The notes beneath the pieces were generated by a model. That model was not told where the DNA came from, ran no database searches, and saw nothing but the letters and a program-made list of their open reading frames with translations. A stretch of DNA of 64,000 bases, from NCBI RefSeq assembly GCF_038070105.1, contig NZ_JBBPBZ010000002.1, forward strand, positions 2,368,001 to 2,432,000. Direction: 5' to 3'. Below are positions 30,566 through 39,821 of this stretch, piece by piece. Source of the DNA: Methylocystis sp. IM3. GTDB taxonomy: Bacteria > Pseudomonadota > Alphaproteobacteria > Rhizobiales > Beijerinckiaceae. Positions within the stretch are counted from its first letter, which is position 1; each line of letters begins with the position of its first letter. A program made the position numbers and the translations under genes.

Positions 30566-30641
30566 GCTCCCTTCGTCTAGCGGTCTAGGACGTCGCCCTC
30601 TCACGGCGAAAACAGGGGTTCGAGTCCCCTAGGGAGCGCCA
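30566..30641 (+). tRNA. tRNA-Glu (anticodon CTC), with encoded CCA
   Basis: A complete cloverleaf with 7-bp acceptor GCTCCCT/AGGGAGC. The anticodon stem TCGCC/GGCGA encloses loop CTCTCAC, so the anticodon is CTC (Glu, reading GAG). The T arm is AGGGG-TTCGAGT-CCCCT, followed by discriminator G and encoded CCA at 30639-30641. Its 3' half (30596-30641) is the left copy of the 46-bp att repeat of the genomic island that follows. The tRNA remains intact, as is usual for tRNA-targeting islands. Confidence 0.97.
30596..30641 (+). other. attL: 46-bp att repeat in tRNA-Glu 3' end
   Basis: The sequence from CCCTCTCACGGCG to GGGAGCGCCA matches 53703-53748 exactly. It starts in the anticodon loop region and runs to the encoded CCA. 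The base before it differs (G here, A at the right copy), which marks the repeat limit. The integrase strand-exchange site should lie inside it. Confidence 0.92.
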
Positions 30642-31048
30642 AAAAAATCAATGCCTTAGTGAAGCGCGCTCCGCCGCGTGTGTAATTTTGTGTAATATAC
30701 AGCCGTGGACGACTGTGTAATGCGATGGGCGTTAGTGCGCCCGCCCCCTGCTCTGAACTGATCCGTTTAAAAGGCTTCGCACCGCCCTGCCCGCGTCCCT
30801 CAACGCATGTCGGTCATGGGGAGGCGCTTGGCCCCTCGATCAGCCGTGCCGCCATATGGGGGCGTGGTGGCGGCTTTGCGCGTGGGCTGCCAAGGTTCGC
30901 TCCTTATCGGGGTTTCACTGTCTCTGCCGCCAAGGCTCCCCACTGCTACGACAGCCCTCAAAAATCATTGAAAACAAAGCTAAAAAAGAGCATCATTGCG
31001 AAAACAAGCCTGAGCTAATCACTAACATGGGGAGCCTAATAGGCTAAT
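30642..31048. promoter_or_regulatory. Left end of the island: TGTGTAAT repeats, no gene
   Basis: Contains 30678-30698, reading GTGTGTAATTTTGTGTAATA plus T, with a further TGTGTAAT at about 30714. The same 21-bp unit occurs at 53566-53586 near the other end. These could be integrase or Xis arm sites. A 97-codon frame here (30725-31018) has no ribosome binding site or recognisable domain and was not annotated as a gene. Confidence 0.6.
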
Positions 31049-31294
31049 ATGAAGACAGTAACCTGTGTGCTGGCTATTTTAGCCGCAACTTGCACTGGTG
31101 CCTTTGCGCAAGCGAGCGTCGCCTTGGGATTCGCAACCTCCTACGCCACTACTCACCCAAAGAGCAATTCACTAAATAATCCTCTCAAAAACCAACATAA
31201 TCACGTCTATCCATCTACTGGGCGTCTCGTTGGGGTCGGGACGCAGACCCAATTGCCTCCGTCCTCTCCATTGCCTTCCATGTCTTCTCCCTAA
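31049..31294 (+). CDS. Small exported protein, unknown
   Basis: An 81-residue frame with a clear signal peptide (KTVTCVLAILAATCTGAFA-like, cleavage after about residue 20) and a Thr/Ser/Pro-rich mature part of about 60 residues. I do not recognise it. The ribosome binding site is weak. It begins the left cargo of the island. A neighbouring, overlapping reading frame (31201-31599) also looks partly protein-like, so this region may be a decayed gene. Confidence 0.4.
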   Translation: MKTVTCVLAILAATCTGAFAQASVALGFATSYATTHPKSNSLNNPLKNQHNHVYPSTGRLVGVGTQTQLPPSSPLPSMSSP

Positions 31295-31350
31295 TCGGCT
31301 TACGCCAGATACTGGACCTCGACATAACTCCCGAAGAGCGAGCCGAAGCG

Positions 31351-31599
31351 TTGCTGCAAAGCCTACTGCCGGAAATGGAGTCGGCAATGAGCAACGACTG
31401 TGAATTCCCCCGCTATCGCGGGCGACTCAGGCGCTTGGGCGAGGTCATTGGGTGCCGGAAGTATGGCGGTCCACTGCTAAAGCTTTACGCCAAGCTGAAC
31501 AATCTGGCGAGCCATAAGCTTCACGCCGAGTTTCAGGCGCTCAAGAAGGCTCCCCCAAAACGGAACAGCAAATGGTCGAAGGCAGGAGTGTCGAAGTAG
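31351..31599 (+). CDS. Hypothetical protein, possibly fragment
   Basis: An 82-residue frame starting at TTG. The sequence upstream in the same frame, back to a stop at 31198-31200, also reads like protein (LIGLRQILDLDITPEERAEA), but it has no usable start codon. So this may be the 3' part of a broken gene, or the start may be non-standard. The mature part is Lys/Arg-rich. I do not recognise a family. Confidence 0.3.
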   Translation: MLQSLLPEMESAMSNDCEFPRYRGRLRRLGEVIGCRKYGGPLLKLYAKLNNLASHKLHAEFQALKKAPPKRNSKWSKAGVSK

Positions 31600-31715
31600 A
31601 GTTTATCGATCCTGTGAAGGTCAAGACAAAGAAGCCAAGAGCGAGGAAGACGGTCGCGACCATTATCGATGAGACCGCAGTGGCGATGCGCAAGTCGCTC
31701 CCCCGCAACGCATGA
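31572..31715 (+). CDS. Small basic protein, unknown
   Basis: A 47-residue frame overlapping the end of the preceding one. It reads MVEGRSVEVEFIDPVKVKTK and then a basic stretch ending in ETAVAMRKSLPRNA. The charge distribution and absence of low complexity are protein-like, and the size and basicity suit a small DNA-binding or regulatory protein. No motif identifies it. Overlap with 31351-31599 suggests coupling, or that only one of the two is real. Confidence 0.3.
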   Translation: MVEGRSVEVEFIDPVKVKTKKPRARKTVATIIDETAVAMRKSLPRNA

Positions 31716-31893
31716 CGCGGGGCGTCTCAGGATCAGGGGGCCTTACCGGCCTTCTTCTTCCGCGCGGCCTGATATCGACACCGCGCGGCCGGGAACGCGC
31801 GCCGGTTCGTGTGGGAGCAAAATCGGGTTGGAAAGCAAATCCGGTTTTCGACCCATGGGAGAGCGAATCGCCTCCTTAGGCACGGTCCTATAA

Positions 31894-33723
31894 CTAAAAG
31901 TTGATGGAAATTCCTCCTGTGGCGCTAGAGATATTCGCATTATTCGCAAACATCCCGTCATATCGAATGAACAACTTCGCCTGAGCAAGCGGGAGGGATA
32001 TCTTCGCGCCGATTGAGGCGGCATTGCGTGGCCAACGGGCTCCCTCAACCCAAAAATTCGACCTTGAAATGCCCTGAAAGTTTACGAGGGCGAACCGGTT
32101 AACATCAGCGAAATCATGGGACCAACCTGCTCGTCCAGACAACGTCACAGGTGCATTCAGACCTATCGGCATGTCGTAGGACAGCTCTGTTCCTAAAGTA
32201 CTCATCGCTGTCGTAACAGTGCGCTCCTTAACATCCATACTTATGGCTCCGGCTCCCTGCTCTGAAAAATTGATCGGAAAAACCACCACGCTCTGGAACG
32301 CGGCAAAAGGCGTGGTTTTTAATTGGGCAGTCCAGAAAAAATCATAGCCAAATTCTGCTCTCGAAAGCAGCGCGTCATTATGGAAGCTCGCGGTTGCCGC
32401 GCGCGCAAAATAAGGTAGGGCGATGCTGCGGCCCACGCCAGCTGGGTTGTATGAATATCCAAGCGCCGCATCGAGATAGAAACTTCCTAAGGCATATCCT
32501 GCATAAGACCCAAACGAATAACTATCGAGGTTGCCCGAGGCGGAAATCCCATTCATCGAGAAAGAGTTTCGCGAATAAGCCGCGCTTACACCAATTTGGA
32601 AGTTTGGGTTGTAAGCATAATCGATTCCGACTGCGGCACCCCCGCCGGAGAATCTTATACCGCTGACGTTTTGATTTCCATTAAGATACGCAGCTCCCCC
32701 AAATCCGCTTATCCAAGGCCGCACACCGTTTTGTGAGCGTGGCGTCGAAGGAAGACGCGTCAATTGAGTTTGGTCTCTAAGGACCTCGAGAAACATTCGT
32801 CCAGCCCCGATCACAATCGATGGGGCATTGGCGTATATTTCTCCGTCCAGTTGAGTGAGAGCGTAGCGCAGCTTTCTGGGATCGCCATAATTTAATAAAT
32901 CAAGCAAGTTGTAAACGCTGTCCCCATCCGTGAACTGGGCAGGAAAACTTGCATGGTCTAGTGCGAAAGCGACGGCGAGCGGATTGCCGTATCCGGCACG
33001 CGGCACATAAGCTAGAGCATAGTCCCCGATAAATTGCTGATTCATATACGCCGTCGGCGGAAGGTAACTCGGCGAGGAGCCCGGCCCGCATCCAGTCGGG
33101 CTCACCCCTATCAAGTAATCCTGAACCGCGCCGCCGCGACCCCAATAGCCAGGGGCAGACGGAGGACTGACGTTTTGAGCGTTAGTTATTGGCCCGGCTT
33201 GCCCGGCCAAAATGCACGTTTGAGCGGGAGCTACGACAATTTCCTCCATAGTAGGCACCTGAGGGAGAGCCAGAACCTCTCTAACTTCCCATGGGGTTAG
33301 ACCGCGAACCTGATTCGATGGGGCAACCCACGGCCCTAGCGCGCTGGTAGTGTAAAAACGCACCCATTGGGTTGGTACGTACGTCCACACAACGGCCGCC
33401 GGTGCCGATGTCGAATCGATGAACGGTAACGTCGTTTCATTATAATCGATGGCGGGTAGAATGTACTGATTCGCATCGTGACCGTTGGAGATTGACGGAT
33501 AGGTCGTGCCTCGGCAAGGCGTCGTTGAATTTTTCGGACAGTTTGGTGGGGGGTTGCCCGAAGTAAAGGTCTGACCTCGGACGATCGGCCCAGTAACAAT
33601 CTGACCACGAGGCAAGGGCCAAAAGGGCAATGTCTGGGCGCTCGCCGAACCTGCTATCGACCCAGTGATTATCGCAGCCAAAACGCGATGAAGACCACTA
33701 CGGCGAAAACCGGGAAGGTTCAT
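31894..33723 (-). CDS. Autotransporter outer-membrane beta-barrel domain protein
   Basis: A 609-residue exported protein. After a signal peptide (LHRVLAAIITGSIAGSASA, about residues 10-30) comes a roughly 310-residue N-terminal region with no repeats. The last 260 residues look like an autotransporter barrel: alternating strands such as FQIGVSAAYSRNSFSMNG and YFARAATASFHNDALLSR, ending in a C-terminal Phe (GGISINF), as Bam substrates do. The ATG at 33723 has GAGG 6 nt upstream, better than the ATGs farther up. The passenger is unlike known adhesins I can recall. Island cargo. Confidence 0.75.
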   Translation of the reverse strand: MNLPGFRRSGLHRVLAAIITGSIAGSASAQTLPFWPLPRGQIVTGPIVRGQTFTSGNPPPNCPKNSTTPCRGTTYPSISNGHDANQYILPAIDYNETTLPFIDSTSAPAAVVWTYVPTQWVRFYTTSALGPWVAPSNQVRGLTPWEVREVLALPQVPTMEEIVVAPAQTCILAGQAGPITNAQNVSPPSAPGYWGRGGAVQDYLIGVSPTGCGPGSSPSYLPPTAYMNQQFIGDYALAYVPRAGYGNPLAVAFALDHASFPAQFTDGDSVYNLLDLLNYGDPRKLRYALTQLDGEIYANAPSIVIGAGRMFLEVLRDQTQLTRLPSTPRSQNGVRPWISGFGGAAYLNGNQNVSGIRFSGGGAAVGIDYAYNPNFQIGVSAAYSRNSFSMNGISASGNLDSYSFGSYAGYALGSFYLDAALGYSYNPAGVGRSIALPYFARAATASFHNDALLSRAEFGYDFFWTAQLKTTPFAAFQSVVVFPINFSEQGAGAISMDVKERTVTTAMSTLGTELSYDMPIGLNAPVTLSGRAGWSHDFADVNRFALVNFQGISRSNFWVEGARWPRNAASIGAKISLPLAQAKLFIRYDGMFANNANISSATGGISINF

Positions 33724-34150
33724 TTTGTGCCTCGAAGATTCTTTCGATCCGAGCAATCTGAAGTATTTCATCGCGAGCTTTGAGTCGCTACTCAATTAGG
33801 AAGGCTAATTCTCTTTTTCGGGACAGTGTTGCCATCAGCCCACACCCAGGTGTTTTTTTGTCGCCGGTCTGAAGTGGACTTTTGCCTGACGGAACTTCGC
33901 AAAGCTCGCACTAGACTAAAAGCCAAAAGCTGCACCCCCCAGCGGCGGGCGATCGAGGCGCAGACAAGGTGGCTTCACAGCTACCACGGCCGAGTTTGCG
34001 GTCTCTTCCAAATGTACTTGTTTTTGTCAGAACGCCGGGACAAAAAGGCTCAATGGGCTCCGTAGCGAGCGAGCAATTGTTAAGGCATGATTGCATCACA
34101 GCGCAGTACGGTCTGGAAGTCAGTTTTATTCGAACCAATGGAGCGGTAAA
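33724..34150. other. Divergent intergenic region between two exported-protein genes
   Basis: No gene is supported. It separates the leftward autotransporter gene from the rightward Asp-box gene and should contain their promoters. Weak frames here lack ribosome binding sites. Confidence 0.4.
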
Positions 34151-35878
34151 ATGAGTAAGGCTGAATCCTCAGGGAGCGCCCTTGCCAACGAAATCGGCCT
34201 AGTATTTGCGTTTTTGTTCGGTTGCTTGTCACCAGTCACGAACGCCTTTGCAACCGAAATATCTGCGACGCCGGGACCGCAGGTTGCACAAAGCGGCGTG
34301 CTGCAGCAGCAATCTATCGTGATCGCACAACCCACAGCGTCGACGCCGGCCCCGGAGGGGGATAAAGCGTCAAGTCGCGGGCATGATCAAAATGGCGTCT
34401 GGAAGCGCTGGAAGAATAAGCTGGGCCCTGCAAGCGGGAACAAGGTAACCAATCCGGATGTATCTGCGATTTTAGGGCCCCCGCTTCCCAATCCAGGAGA
34501 TGACCCTGGTCCCCATAAGGGCGACTCGAGGCAACTGACCATCTTCCGCAATACGACTATCCCGGTGACGACGGGGCAGACAGGAGCGACATCCGAGCCC
34601 AGTACGGATCAATCGGGAAAAAATATTTTTTCCACCGCTAACTACCATGCAGAGTTCTCCAAAGATAACGGCGCGACATGGCAAGGCCTGGATCCTTTTA
34701 CGATCTTTGGCGAACAAGGCTTCTGCTGTGATCAAGCAACGATTTACGACCCTAGCAGCAACCGCCAGCACTGGGTGTTGCAGTATCTACCCAGCATTTT
34801 GCCGCTCAATGCATCAAAATCTCTTGATGCTAAAGATCCGAGCATCGAGGATCATCTTGTCCTGGCTAATTCCTCGCCAGGGGATTTTATTAACTGGTGT
34901 CCATACATACTCAGGCCCTCGGATTTGGGGCGGCCGAGCGACGAAAGCTTAGATTTTAACGACTTGGTCGTCGGGACACACTACCTCTATCTAACCACCC
35001 GCATTATCCAATTCCAAGGTGAGGACTATGGTCTTAAGGCGCTTGCCTTACTGCGATTCCCATTGCTGGAATTAGCCGCTTGTAAGCCGGCCCATTTTGA
35101 CTTCGTGCTTCGGACAGATGTCGGTGAGGGGCAAAATGGCGAGCTAAGAGTCCCCCAGGGCATCAGCGATATTGCCTACGCGGGGGCAAACGACCCCCAT
35201 GGAGGTCAGGGCAGTATCTTTCGGCTTCTAGTTTGGCCCGAGTCGTCGAAGGTCGTTAAAACTATCGACCGCGCAGTGCCGCCATTCATCTACTACGAGA
35301 GCGGGGGACCGCAATGCGCCAGTGAGGACGGCGTGGTCGCAAACTGGTGCAGTGATAGCCCGAGATTGTTCGCCACCAAGGGCGGCGGCTCCCTGTGGTT
35401 TAGCTGGGATGCGCAGCAGTATGGCAACAAACGGCCCTTCCCCTATACGAGGATAACGCAAATTCGGGAGTCCGACTTGGCGGTGGTTGGTAGCCGTGAC
35501 TTTTATGGCCTCACGGTTGCCCACGTACAGGCTGCGATTGCTGCTGATCGTTACGGTAATATCGGCTTGGTGGATTTTTTCGGTGGCGGCAAACACAATA
35601 AACATTACTTTCCAAGTGCCATGATAGCCATCCTCGAGCGTAACCGCGTGGCTCCTCCGGCGGTAAACTTCTTCCTATCAGGCAAAGGAATTGGATGCAA
35701 CGATGGGCCAGGGCCTGATTTCACAGGAGCCTGGGGTGACTTCCATACGATCCGTTCTTGGCAGAGGCGGGATGGCACGTGGCTCGCCACCACGTTTGTT
35801 CGCAACGATAATAATGTCGGCGATTGTCCTCAACGCGGTGCCAGCGTAACTATCAAAAACGTCGTATTCGGGCGCTGA
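34151..35878 (+). CDS. Exported protein with an Asp-box (BNR-like) motif, unknown
   Basis: A 575-residue protein with a membrane-targeting N-terminus (ANEIGLVFAFLFGCLSPVTNAF). A low-complexity Thr/Pro/Gln region covers about residues 35-120. The remainder contains one perfect Asp-box, SKDNGATW, and many Trp/Tyr-rich strands, suggesting a beta-propeller or sialidase-like fold. Catalytic residues of sialidases were not identified. The ATG at 34151 has GGAG 7 nt upstream. It lies on the opposite strand to the autotransporter gene. A stem (35920-35944) follows the stop. Confidence 0.6.
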   Translation: MSKAESSGSALANEIGLVFAFLFGCLSPVTNAFATEISATPGPQVAQSGVLQQQSIVIAQPTASTPAPEGDKASSRGHDQNGVWKRWKNKLGPASGNKVTNPDVSAILGPPLPNPGDDPGPHKGDSRQLTIFRNTTIPVTTGQTGATSEPSTDQSGKNIFSTANYHAEFSKDNGATWQGLDPFTIFGEQGFCCDQATIYDPSSNRQHWVLQYLPSILPLNASKSLDAKDPSIEDHLVLANSSPGDFINWCPYILRPSDLGRPSDESLDFNDLVVGTHYLYLTTRIIQFQGEDYGLKALALLRFPLLELAACKPAHFDFVLRTDVGEGQNGELRVPQGISDIAYAGANDPHGGQGSIFRLLVWPESSKVVKTIDRAVPPFIYYESGGPQCASEDGVVANWCSDSPRLFATKGGGSLWFSWDAQQYGNKRPFPYTRITQIRESDLAVVGSRDFYGLTVAHVQAAIAADRYGNIGLVDFFGGGKHNKHYFPSAMIAILERNRVAPPAVNFFLSGKGIGCNDGPGPDFTGAWGDFHTIRSWQRRDGTWLATTFVRNDNNVGDCPQRGASVTIKNVVFGR

Positions 35879-35919
35879 TTGTTGAAGCACGATTCGAAAC
35901 GATTAGTTTGTGACGAGAC

Positions 35920-35944
35920 CTGCGCGGCCCTCTCAGCCGCGCAG
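35920..35944 (+). terminator. Stem-loop after the Asp-box gene, terminator-like
   Basis: A 9-bp perfect stem CTGCGCGGC/GCCGCGCAG with a 7-nt loop lies 42 nt after the stop. It has no clear T-run, so it is a weak candidate for termination or mRNA stabilisation. Confidence 0.3.
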
Positions 35945-36072
35945 ATGCGCCGGTCGGAATTGGCCAGTCCTTTGCTGGGTGGCCCTTCATCATCAATACA
36001 CAGGTCTTACCTCGAAACATCGGCCAATCCGGCGAATGCCGGTATAAAGACAGCCCAGTCGAAGTTCCACCA

Positions 36073-36344
36073 ATGTCCGCTGAGGCCTTTATCTCGGTTA
36101 TCGCGTTATTTTTAGCCTCATTGATTATGCAATTTTCTGTCCGAAGAGGGTTAAGCAATTCAGCCTTGAGCACTGGCACCAAGAACTTGAAAAATCTCCA
36201 CTGGAATATTTGCCGCTGTCTTGGACAAACTGGTTTGCTAGACTAATGACCGGCTTATTGTATCTCGCAGGTGGAGTTATGGCTTTACACGTTGTCGGTT
36301 CGAAAGTTTTCACAACGCTTCAGTTCATATGGGCCAATAGTTAG
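36073..36344 (+). pseudogene. Broken small membrane protein gene (frameshift)
   Basis: It opens at ATG 36073 with a hydrophobic helix (SVIALFLASLIMQFS). After about 36130 coding potential continues in a different frame as RVKQFSLEHWHQELEKSPLE, then WFARLMTGLLYLAGGVMALHV and a stop at 36342-36344. The switch near 36140 suggests a one-base indel. The protein family is not recognised. It could also be two chance frames, but both segments look protein-like. Confidence 0.4.
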
Positions 36345-36949
36345 AGAGCGGAGAGTAAAGAAGCTTTGAGGCGGACGCTCCGGCACTGTCGGTGCGTCAC
36401 GTGTCTGCTGTGCGGTGGGATAGATCAAACAGGCTATGACTGAAGTTTTAGAATAGCGTGCCTCGCTTCGAACATTCCCCACAAAAAGAAGGGAAAACCT
36501 TGCGGGTGCCCACCCCGTCCAACCACCCCCCCCGTGCCACGTGATCGCCCCCACAGCCCCAGAACAACGTTCCCATGCGCCTGTCTCCTCAAGAGGTATG
36601 ATGTCGCCGGGGCGATGGTCTGGGGGGCTCAGCGGCGCGGGATGCGGTCGCCCCGCCACCTATCCAAAGCCCAACGCGCCCCGGCGTTGGCGCGTCCCTA
36701 GCGGCCACGATCTGGCGCTTGCTTACCCACGACGTAACGTTGAGGAAGGGGCGCGGTTTGCCGTTCAACAGTGGCTCCGCCACTATAAAAGTTTCCACCA
36801 TGTAAGCTATTGCCAGAAAGCCAAAGACGCCCATCGAGGGCAGGCGGCTGCCTGCTTGCGCGCCCTCGATGGGCTGGAACAAGCCAAGCGGGGCTCGCGT
36901 TGCAGGGTAGCCATCCGGCATAGGCCGCAGGTGTCGGCGTCGGGGCGTT
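36345..36949. other. 605-nt region without a supported gene, upstream of IS66
   Basis: Long open frames exist on both strands, but none has a ribosome binding site or recognisable domain, and they overlap each other. It might contain a remnant of an older insertion. The far end of the IS66 element is probably in or near it, but I could not define inverted repeats. Confidence 0.3.
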
Positions 36950-37183
36950 TTAACGCTTGAGGAGTGTCGGATCGGCCTTATACATTTTGATCAGCTCGAT
37001 CAGGTTATCGATTCCGAAGTCGGTGAACGCCATCACGCCGTCGTACGTGATCCCGTGGACCCATATGAGACCATCTTCGGGCTCCATCTCGGCAGCGACG
37101 TCGAACAGCCAATCCTCGTTCTCACCAAGTTCTTTGGCGACCTGGCTGATCGTCGTGATGTGAGAGACCTTGTTGACGTGCAT
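36950..37183 (-). CDS. Small conserved protein after IS66 tnpC
   Basis: A 77-residue protein (MHVNKVSHITTISQVAKELG onward, with WLFDVAAEMEPEDGLIWVHG). I recall similar uncharacterised proteins in rhizobia near IS66-type transposases. An acidic/hydrophobic, compact sequence without TM helices suggests a small soluble protein. Its ATG is 3 nt after the tnpC stop, so it is read in the same transcript. It may be an IS accessory gene or a gene captured by the element. Confidence 0.6.
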   Translation of the reverse strand: MHVNKVSHITTISQVAKELGENEDWLFDVAAEMEPEDGLIWVHGITYDGVMAFTDFGIDNLIELIKMYKADPTLLKR

Positions 37184-37185
37184 TA

Positions 37186-38835
37186 TCAGGCGACACGAGC
37201 GAAGGCTGCCGGACCTTTTGCCACCCAATTCCAGGGCAGCAGTTCATCGAGGCGGTGTGCGGGATGGAGGGCGATGCGCGAGAGGACGTCGGCGAGCCAA
37301 GCCTGCGGATCGACGCCATTCATCCGTGCGGTGACAACGAGACTATACATGGCCGCGGCCCGCTGCCCTCCGCGGTCCGACCCGCAGAACAGCCATGATT
37401 TTCTTCCGAGCGCGATGCCCCTTAGCCCTCGTTCCGCGGCATTGTTGGACATGCACACGCGTCCATCTTCAAGGAACAGCGTGAACGCCGCCCAACGTTT
37501 GAGCATGTAATTGATCGCCTTGACCAGATCATGCCCGCGCGAGAGCCTCGCTGCCTGCGTGCGCAAATAGTCCTGCAGATCATCGACCAGCGGTCGGCTC
37601 AGCGTGTGGCGAACCGCCAGGCGTTCTTCGGCGCTCTTACCGTTAATGGACCGCTCGATCTCGAAAAGGACGTCGATGCGGCGCACCACCTCGATCGCGA
37701 TCGGCGACAAAGGGATTTCCTTTTTACCCGCCGCTTTGCGGCGCGCGTTCTCATCCAGATCCGCCATGGCGAAGAACGGGCGCCGTGCGTGAACCCAGCA
37801 CGCCGCCTCCTTGACCGGACCCGGCTTGCGATCCGCCAGATAGAGCCTGTTGTAGCCGTCATAGGCGTCGGCTTGCAGGATGCCGGAATATCCCGCCAGA
37901 TGCGCCTGTGGATGTTCGCCCCGGCGATCGCGCGAATAGTAGAACATCGCCGCCGGCGGCCCGGCGCCGCCGAACGGTTTGTCGTCTCGAGCATAAATCC
38001 AGCACCGCCCGGTATCAGTCTTGCCTTTGGCCAAAACCGGCACGGTCGTGTCGTCGCCATGCAGGCGTTCGGCCGCCATGACATGAGCTTCCACACGGCG
38101 GAGCAGAGGATCGAGGGCCGTGCAGACCGAGCCCACCGCGTCGGCCATCGTCGACAGCGCGATCGGCACGCCTTCCAGGGCATAGCGCTCGGCCTGGCGG
38201 TTCAAAGGCTGGTGTTGGCCAAACTTCTCGAACACGATCATCGCCAGCAGGCTCGCCCCCGCCCATCCTCGCGCAATCACGTGGAATGGGGCCGGCGCCT
38301 GACTGATCTTCTCGCAATCCCGGCAGGTGAACTTCTCCCGCACCGTCTCGATCACCTTCCACTGACGGGGCGTCGTTTCCAATGTGCGCGTCACATCCTC
38401 GCCGAGCTTGCGCAGACGCGCGCTCCCGCAGCATTCGCATGCCGTCGGCGCCTCAATCACGACGCGCTCGCGAGGAAGGTGGTCGGGGAATGTAGTGCGC
38501 TCCGGACGCTTGCGCGTAAATCCTGCGACAGTCGTCCTGACGACAGCCTTTTCGGCCGCAAGCTCGTCTTCCGTCGCCGCAGCTTCCAACTCCTCGAAGG
38601 TGAGCGCCAGTTGATCGATCAATCTCACGGACCGCTCAGACCGCTGCCCGAAGATCTGGCGCTCCAGTTTCGCGATCCTAAGCTTCTGTTGCGCGATCAG
38701 CGCCATGTCTTCCGACGCTTTCGCGCGGGCGACCGCCAATTCCGCCGCAACTTCCAGGGCCTTTGTCTGAGCGACGGCCAGCGCCGCTTTCAGGGCGGCG
38801 TTCTCGCGGGCAAGCTCGGCGTCAGCGGCATCCAT
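37186..38835 (-). CDS. tnpC: IS66-family transposase TnpC
   Basis: A 549-residue transposase with a leucine-zipper-like N-terminal coiled coil ([20 protein letters not shown]), an HTH and a zinc-ribbon region (CECCGS and CRDCEK). A DDE-type catalytic domain follows, with [26 protein letters not shown] and the final Glu in [10 protein letters not shown]. Full length for the family. The small 77-residue gene follows 3 nt after its stop, and tnpB lies 84 nt upstream. Confidence 0.95.
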   Translation of the reverse strand: MDAADAELARENAALKAALAVAQTKALEVAAELAVARAKASEDMALIAQQKLRIAKLERQIFGQRSERSVRLIDQLALTFEELEAAATEDELAAEKAVVRTTVAGFTRKRPERTTFPDHLPRERVVIEAPTACECCGSARLRKLGEDVTRTLETTPRQWKVIETVREKFTCRDCEKISQAPAPFHVIARGWAGASLLAMIVFEKFGQHQPLNRQAERYALEGVPIALSTMADAVGSVCTALDPLLRRVEAHVMAAERLHGDDTTVPVLAKGKTDTGRCWIYARDDKPFGGAGPPAAMFYYSRDRRGEHPQAHLAGYSGILQADAYDGYNRLYLADRKPGPVKEAACWVHARRPFFAMADLDENARRKAAGKKEIPLSPIAIEVVRRIDVLFEIERSINGKSAEERLAVRHTLSRPLVDDLQDYLRTQAARLSRGHDLVKAINYMLKRWAAFTLFLEDGRVCMSNNAAERGLRGIALGRKSWLFCGSDRGGQRAAAMYSLVVTARMNGVDPQAWLADVLSRIALHPAHRLDELLPWNWVAKGPAAFARVA

Positions 38836-38919
38836 GAGAGGGAGTGAATCATAAATCGCGTGATTTGAAGCGCCCTAAAATGCACGCGACCACGCTTTTT
38901 TTACTCGGTCGGGAGCGCT

Positions 38920-39267
38920 CTATCCGGCGCGTTCCGGCCGCCAGGTCAGTTGCGGGTTTCTCCAATCGATCCCTTCCAGCATATAGGCCATCTGCCCCGC
39001 CGAGATCGAAACCGCCCCTGCCGTCGCCGACGGCCAGATGAACTTCCCGCGATCCAGACGCTTGGCGTAAAGCGACAGACCGACGCCGTCATGCCAGAGA
39101 ATTTTGGCGAGATCGCCACGGCGGCCACGGAAGATGTAGAGATCGCCCGCGTGCGGGTCGCGCTTCAATTGCTCCTGCACCTGCAGCGCCAGCCCCTGCA
39201 TGCCGCGGCGCATGTCGGTATGGCCGGTCGCAATCCAGACCCTCACGCCGCTCGGAACCGGAATCAT
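38920..39267 (-). CDS. tnpB: IS66-family accessory protein TnpB (Orf2)
   Basis: A 115-residue protein with the IS66 Orf2 signature: MIPVPSGVRVWIATGHTDMR, then GLALQVQEQLKRDPHAGDL and FRGRRGDLAKILWHDGVGL. It assists TnpC in transposition. Its ATG at 39267 overlaps the tnpA stop (39264), so translation is coupled. A longer frame upstream lies within tnpA and is not used. Confidence 0.93.
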   Translation of the reverse strand: MIPVPSGVRVWIATGHTDMRRGMQGLALQVQEQLKRDPHAGDLYIFRGRRGDLAKILWHDGVGLSLYAKRLDRGKFIWPSATAGAVSISAGQMAYMLEGIDWRNPQLTWRPERAG

Positions 39268-39647
39268 CGCCGCGACAATGCCTCCAGCACCCGTGACAGC
39301 GCCGCCGGCTCCACGTCCGCCCACACGAGGATCCGATCGCCCCCGGCGAGAACAATCTCCATCTGGCCGTTCGACCCTCGATCGGAATAGTCCGCCGTCG
39401 CATCCCGCGAGATTGTTACGGGCAGGATCGGCGCGAGCTCCTTCGGCGCCGCCGCCTCAACGCCAAACTGCCGACGCCAAGAGAAGAGCTGGTTGGCGTT
39501 GAGGTCGTGGCGTCGCGCGACCTCGGCGATCGAGGCGCCGCCCTCGAGGCATTCGCCGACAATGCCGCGCTTCTCCTCCAGGGTCCAAGATCGGCGGCGG
39601 CGGCGCTCTGGTGATACGGAATCCTCGTCATGATGGTCTGTCGACAT
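39264..39647 (-). CDS. tnpA: IS66-family accessory protein TnpA (HTH)
   Basis: A 127-residue protein. The N-terminal HTH (RRRRSWTLEEKRGIVGECLE, then GASIAEVARRHDLNANQLFS) is like IS3/IS66 Orf1 proteins. It is the first gene of the element. The last part (VEPAALSRVLEALSR) is typical. Its stop overlaps the start of tnpB. Confidence 0.92.
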   Translation of the reverse strand: MSTDHHDEDSVSPERRRRRSWTLEEKRGIVGECLEGGASIAEVARRHDLNANQLFSWRRQFGVEAAAPKELAPILPVTISRDATADYSDRGSNGQMEIVLAGGDRILVWADVEPAALSRVLEALSRR

Positions 39648-39821
39648 CGCTGATAGTGTCCGCTTGTATTTGAAATGGACACGATCACCGCGCCATCGTC
39701 AGACAGCTATCCAGGAACCGGCATTCAACGCCAGGCGGCCCTCGCCGGAGCGATACGTTGCAGGGGCGGCGTTGGGGCTTTGTCCAACAAGGGCCTAAAC
39801 CGGGCCGAGGGAGTTCCGCCG

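Larger units (their letters stand above)
36950..39660 (-). mobile_element. IS66-family insertion sequence (tnpA, tnpB, tnpC)
   Basis: Three genes in the IS66 order run leftward: tnpA, tnpB and tnpC, with a possible fourth small gene. All three look intact in frame. Inverted repeats and target duplication were not identified, so the outer limits given are approximate. It is inserted in the cargo half of the island. Confidence 0.85.

Noticed and set aside
30725..31018. 97-residue frame at the left end of the island
   Set aside because: No ribosome binding site or recognisable domain, and it lies amid putative recombination sites.
36541..36960. Rightward 139-codon frame beside IS66
   Set aside because: Composition is uneven, no domain is seen and another frame overlaps it on the other strand.
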